Assembly (NCBI GenBank): GCA_013331265.1
Contig: DUGS01000209.1
Location: 1 to 7,187, forward strand
DNA from: Methanosarcina sp.
Lineage (GTDB): Archaea; Halobacteriota; Methanosarcinia; Methanosarcinales; Methanosarcinaceae
Direction: 5' to 3'
DNA: 7,187 bases
Shown here: in pieces, positions 5,501 to 7,187 of the stretch
Position numbering within the stretch: the first letter of the stretch is position 1
Layout of the letters: each line of letters starts with the position of its first letter
The notes under the pieces: model-generated
The model's database searches: none
What the model was told of the DNA's origin: nothing
Seen by the model: the letters and a program-made list of their open reading frames with translations, nothing else
Program-made: the position numbers and the translations under genes

Positions 5501-6151
5501 TCAGGGCAGCAGAGTAGTTTGCTTGCTTTTTGCTACAAGCCCTTCGAGGTCTATCCTGTTTTTTATTGTCCCTGCAAGCACTTCATTTGCAAGCCTTGTT
5601 ATTTCTTCCCTGTTTTCACGAATTTCGTATGCAGGGTCATCAGAGGGGATCTCAATTTTTGTTATGTCGGCTCTGGCTTTTTTCAGGTGCGAGTCAGGAG
5701 CTTCGCAAACAATTCCGGGTTTTTCCATATACTGGTCAAGGTGTTTCTGCGTGATTCCTACAAGTTTTAATTCCCTGCGGAAACAGGGCCTTTCAAAGAG
5801 CCGCGAAATCACATATACGCCAACAGGAATCCTGAAGTCCAGATCGATCTTAAGGAGCTGATTCCTGAAAATAAGATAAATGTCTTCAGGGTTAGACGAG
5901 TCTGCTGACTTGAGTTCTTTGCCTTTTTCCGGCAAAGGATCTTTGCTCTTATCAGGCAGAGAATAAATTTTGGAAGGAGGGACCTCGACTTCGTCCAGGA
6001 GTTCAAGGTCCCTGAGTGCCCTGAGGTAACCGGTAAGGACCAGCCTGTGCTCTTCTATGCCCTCAGCTTTCAATTCTCGTGTGAGCCCGCTTATTGAAAG
6101 CCGCCTGCCGTCAAGCAGTTCCATAACTTTAATGTTAAGTTTCTCTGCCAT
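5501..6151 (-). CDS. Conserved-looking protein with N-terminal winged-helix-like domain, family not recognised
   Basis: A soluble 216-residue protein that I cannot assign to a named family. Residues about 5-64 look like a winged helix: helix MAEKLNIKVMELLDG, a helix-turn-helix-like stretch LSISGLTRELKAEGIEEHRL, a third helix TGYLRALRDLELL, then a wing-like EVEVPPSKIYSL. A charged linker (about 66-88, rich in K, D, E, P, S) leads to a second domain (about 89-150) with IYLIFRNQLLKID and VGVYVISRLFERPCFRRELK. The C-terminal region (about 176-206) is predicted helical and charged. There are no membrane segments and no metal cluster. This could be a DNA-binding regulator of itself or of the nitrilase gene, which follows 81 bases downstream on the same strand. 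The ribosome binding site is weak (AAAGGCAGAG before ATG); the start is the first ATG and suits the first helix. Confidence 0.75.
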   Translation of the reverse strand: MAEKLNIKVMELLDGRRLSISGLTRELKAEGIEEHRLVLTGYLRALRDLELLDEVEVPPSKIYSLPDKSKDPLPEKGKELKSADSSNPEDIYLIFRNQLLKIDLDFRIPVGVYVISRLFERPCFRRELKLVGITQKHLDQYMEKPGIVCEAPDSHLKKARADITKIEIPSDDPAYEIRENREEITRLANEVLAGTIKNRIDLEGLVAKSKQTTLLP

Positions 6152-6188
6152 TTTCTCTGCCTTTATATCGAGATGAGGGTTAGTTAAT

Positions 6189-6200
6189 GGTATTTAATCT
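6189..6200 (-). promoter_or_regulatory. Candidate TATA box for the winged-helix/nitrilase unit
   Basis: On the minus strand AGATTAAATACC lies about 40-50 bases before the ATG at 6151, predicting a leader of about 17 nt. GATATAAAGG (near 6160-6170) is also TATA-like but too close to the ATG to serve a leadered transcript. Confidence 0.35.
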
Positions 6201-6624
6201 TCAGGCCCAGGGCCAGAAAAAACACAATCTCCTGCTACAATAACTCATGTAATCAGGTCCGCACTTCCGAAAGCCTCCGGAAAAACTGAATATTTTCCCT
6301 ATTAAAAGGCTGCGGACAGGAAAATTGCAGGGGTAACACACGATGTAATTATCCTGCATAATATAAAGCTTATGAGAGATTTTGCAGAAAGACCTGAAAT
6401 TAAAGTGGTCTCTGTAAAAAATATGGAGCGAGAGAATATTAACAAGAGTACGCAGAAACAAAAAAACCTTAAAAGGAAAAGAACTTCAGATTGAGGACAT
6501 CAATGTAAAGATTTTTAGAGAAGAACATTAAAATAAAAGTATAGACATGTACTTCAAGAGTCTACTAGTGCCTGAAGAAACTGAAATTGATCTTTTTTCA
6601 GTGAAATTGAAGGGCAACGCTTAA
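6198..6624 (+). pseudogene. Degraded protein-coding gene upstream of pdaD, family unknown
   Basis: Two + strand frames join into a protein-like product of about 140 residues. In the frame beginning at 6198 one reads SPATITHVIRSALPKASGK and EYFPY, then TAA at 6303-6305, then KAADRKIAGVTHDVIILHN, IKLMRDFAERPEIKVVSVKN and MERENINKSTQKQ. At the seven-A run 6460-6466 the frame must shift: removing one A gives KTLKGKELQIEDINVKIFRE, then EEH, TAA at 6529-6531, and, still in frame, NKSIDMYFKSLLVPEETEID and LFSVKLKGNA ending in TAA at 6622-6624. No start codon with a ribosome binding site is visible before the first stop. The alternating hydrophobic/charged pattern is far more protein-like than neighbouring non-coding DNA. 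Both stops are TAA, so pyrrolysine (TAG) read-through cannot rescue it. I do not recognise the family. The longest intact piece is 6372-6494 (40 codons). Confidence 0.55.
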
Positions 6625-6634
6625 AAATAATAAT
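6621..6634 (+). promoter_or_regulatory. Candidate TATA box of pdaD
   Basis: TTAAAAATAATAAT at 6621-6634, directly after the degraded gene, predicts initiation near 6650 and a leader of about 30 nt. The ribosome binding site would be AAGGATG at 6670-6676, with five bases (TAAAA) before the ATG at 6682. Confidence 0.4.
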
Positions 6635-6681
6635 TGCTATCTGGTTTAAGCTTAAACTGATGACATTTCAAGGATGTAAAA

Positions 6682-7179
6682 ATGATTACAAAGTTAATTC
6701 CAAGAAAAGTGTTCTTTACGAGTGGAGTTGGTACACACCCCGAAAAACTTGAATCTTTTGAGGTTTCCCTCCGGGACGCAGGTATTGAAAAATTTAATTT
6801 AGTAACTGTAAGTTCTATCCTGCCTCCTAAATGTGAAATTGTAACAAAGGAAGACGGTTTAAAAGAACTGAGCCCTGGAGAGATAGTTTTCTGTGTGATG
6901 TCCAGAATCTCTTCAAATGAACCCGGAAGAACTTTAACCACTTCAGTTGGATGTGCTCTTCCAGGAGATATTAACAAGCATGGTTACATCTCCGAGTACC
7001 ACGCTTACGAAGAAAGTGCACAGGATGCAGGAATACACGCCGTAAAACTTGCAGAAAGCATGTACAGCACCTGGACAAAGGAGTCACCTCTTAAAACCTT
7101 CAGCACTCCCAGATCATCCATCTTACACGAAAGCGGAGAGTGGATGACAGTAATATCTGCAGCAGTTTTTGTTATTTAA
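6682..7179 (+). CDS. pdaD: Pyruvoyl-dependent arginine decarboxylase
   Basis: Converts L-arginine to agmatine and CO2 using a pyruvoyl group made by self-cleavage of the proenzyme. In archaea agmatine feeds polyamine synthesis and is the donor for agmatidine at the wobble base of tRNA-Ile2, so the gene is normally essential. The product is 165 residues, the usual family length. The processing motif VSSILPP places cleavage between Ser44 and Ser45, giving a beta chain of 44 residues and an alpha chain of 121 with an N-terminal pyruvoyl group; it aligns with the Ser52/Ser53 site of the Methanocaldococcus jannaschii enzyme. Glu105 in SEYHAYEE corresponds to its catalytic glutamate (MEYEG in that enzyme). 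The stretch GRTLTTSVGCALPGD is also typical. The start follows AAGGATG and gives a normal N-terminus. It is transcribed away from the winged-helix gene, with a degraded gene in between. Confidence 0.95.
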   Translation: MITKLIPRKVFFTSGVGTHPEKLESFEVSLRDAGIEKFNLVTVSSILPPKCEIVTKEDGLKELSPGEIVFCVMSRISSNEPGRTLTTSVGCALPGDINKHGYISEYHAYEESAQDAGIHAVKLAESMYSTWTKESPLKTFSTPRSSILHESGEWMTVISAAVFVI

Positions 7180-7187
7180 ATAAAGAG

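Noticed and set aside
6204..6214. GGCCCAGGGCC inverted repeat upstream of the winged-helix gene
   Set aside because: Short arms, single central base, and it overlaps the putative start region of the degraded gene; no support for a regulatory role.
6257..6317. GTCCGCA/TGCGGAC inverted repeat
   Set aside because: Only 7 bp across a 47-base gap inside a likely former coding region; probably chance.
6201..6461. 86-codon minus strand ORF
   Set aside because: It is antisense to the more protein-like + strand reading of the degraded gene; it has no ribosome binding site and no recognisable motif.
6529..6531. In-frame stop in the degraded gene as possible pyrrolysine read-through
   Set aside because: Methanosarcina-type organisms read TAG as pyrrolysine, but this stop and the one at 6303-6305 are TAA.

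Overview
The window reads as a piece of a methanogenic archaeon's chromosome, most likely Methanosarcina or a close relative. The clues are an archaeal-type leucyl-tRNA synthetase, a pyruvoyl-dependent arginine decarboxylase (the archaeal route to agmatine), TATA-like boxes instead of bacterial -35/-10 promoters, GGAGG-type ribosome binding sites, and long AT-rich spacers between moderately GC-rich genes. The genus is inferred from gene style; no database comparison was possible.

Layout: (1) 1-1653 (+) is the 3' part of leuS, cut by the window edge and closed by a hairpin plus T-rich terminator. (2) 1654-2049 is a non-coding spacer holding a 16-bp tandem duplication, two tandem dyad-symmetric boxes, nested inverted repeats and a 14-codon leader ORF whose stop overlaps the next start. 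(3) 2050-2763 (+) is an MBL-fold hydrolase with a variant metal motif. (4) 2764-4603 is an AT-rich island. It carries one CPBP-family membrane protease gene (3406-4269, -) with an elaborate upstream region of a 19-bp tandem repeat and hairpins. At its left end lies a decayed copy of the 3' end of the nitrilase gene found at its right end, in the same orientation. (5) 4604-6151 (-) is a probable two-gene unit: a winged-helix-like protein of unknown family (upstream) and a nitrilase/omega-amidase-like amidohydrolase (downstream). (6) 6152-6681 holds what looks like a broken + strand gene with two TAA stops and one homopolymer frameshift. (7) 6682-7179 (+) is pdaD.

The genes do not form one pathway. 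leuS and pdaD are housekeeping: PdaD makes agmatine, needed for polyamines and for agmatidine in archaeal tRNA-Ile2. The MBL, CPBP and nitrilase genes are accessory enzymes with unknown substrates.

The most interesting structure is the 3'-end duplication of the nitrilase gene. It brackets the AT-rich CPBP segment in the manner of an attL/attR pair, or of a partial gene duplication followed by decay. A + strand promoter and ribosome binding site with no gene behind them lie against the right-hand copy. Together these suggest the segment was acquired or rearranged. No integrase, transposase, CRISPR array, tRNA or rRNA was seen.
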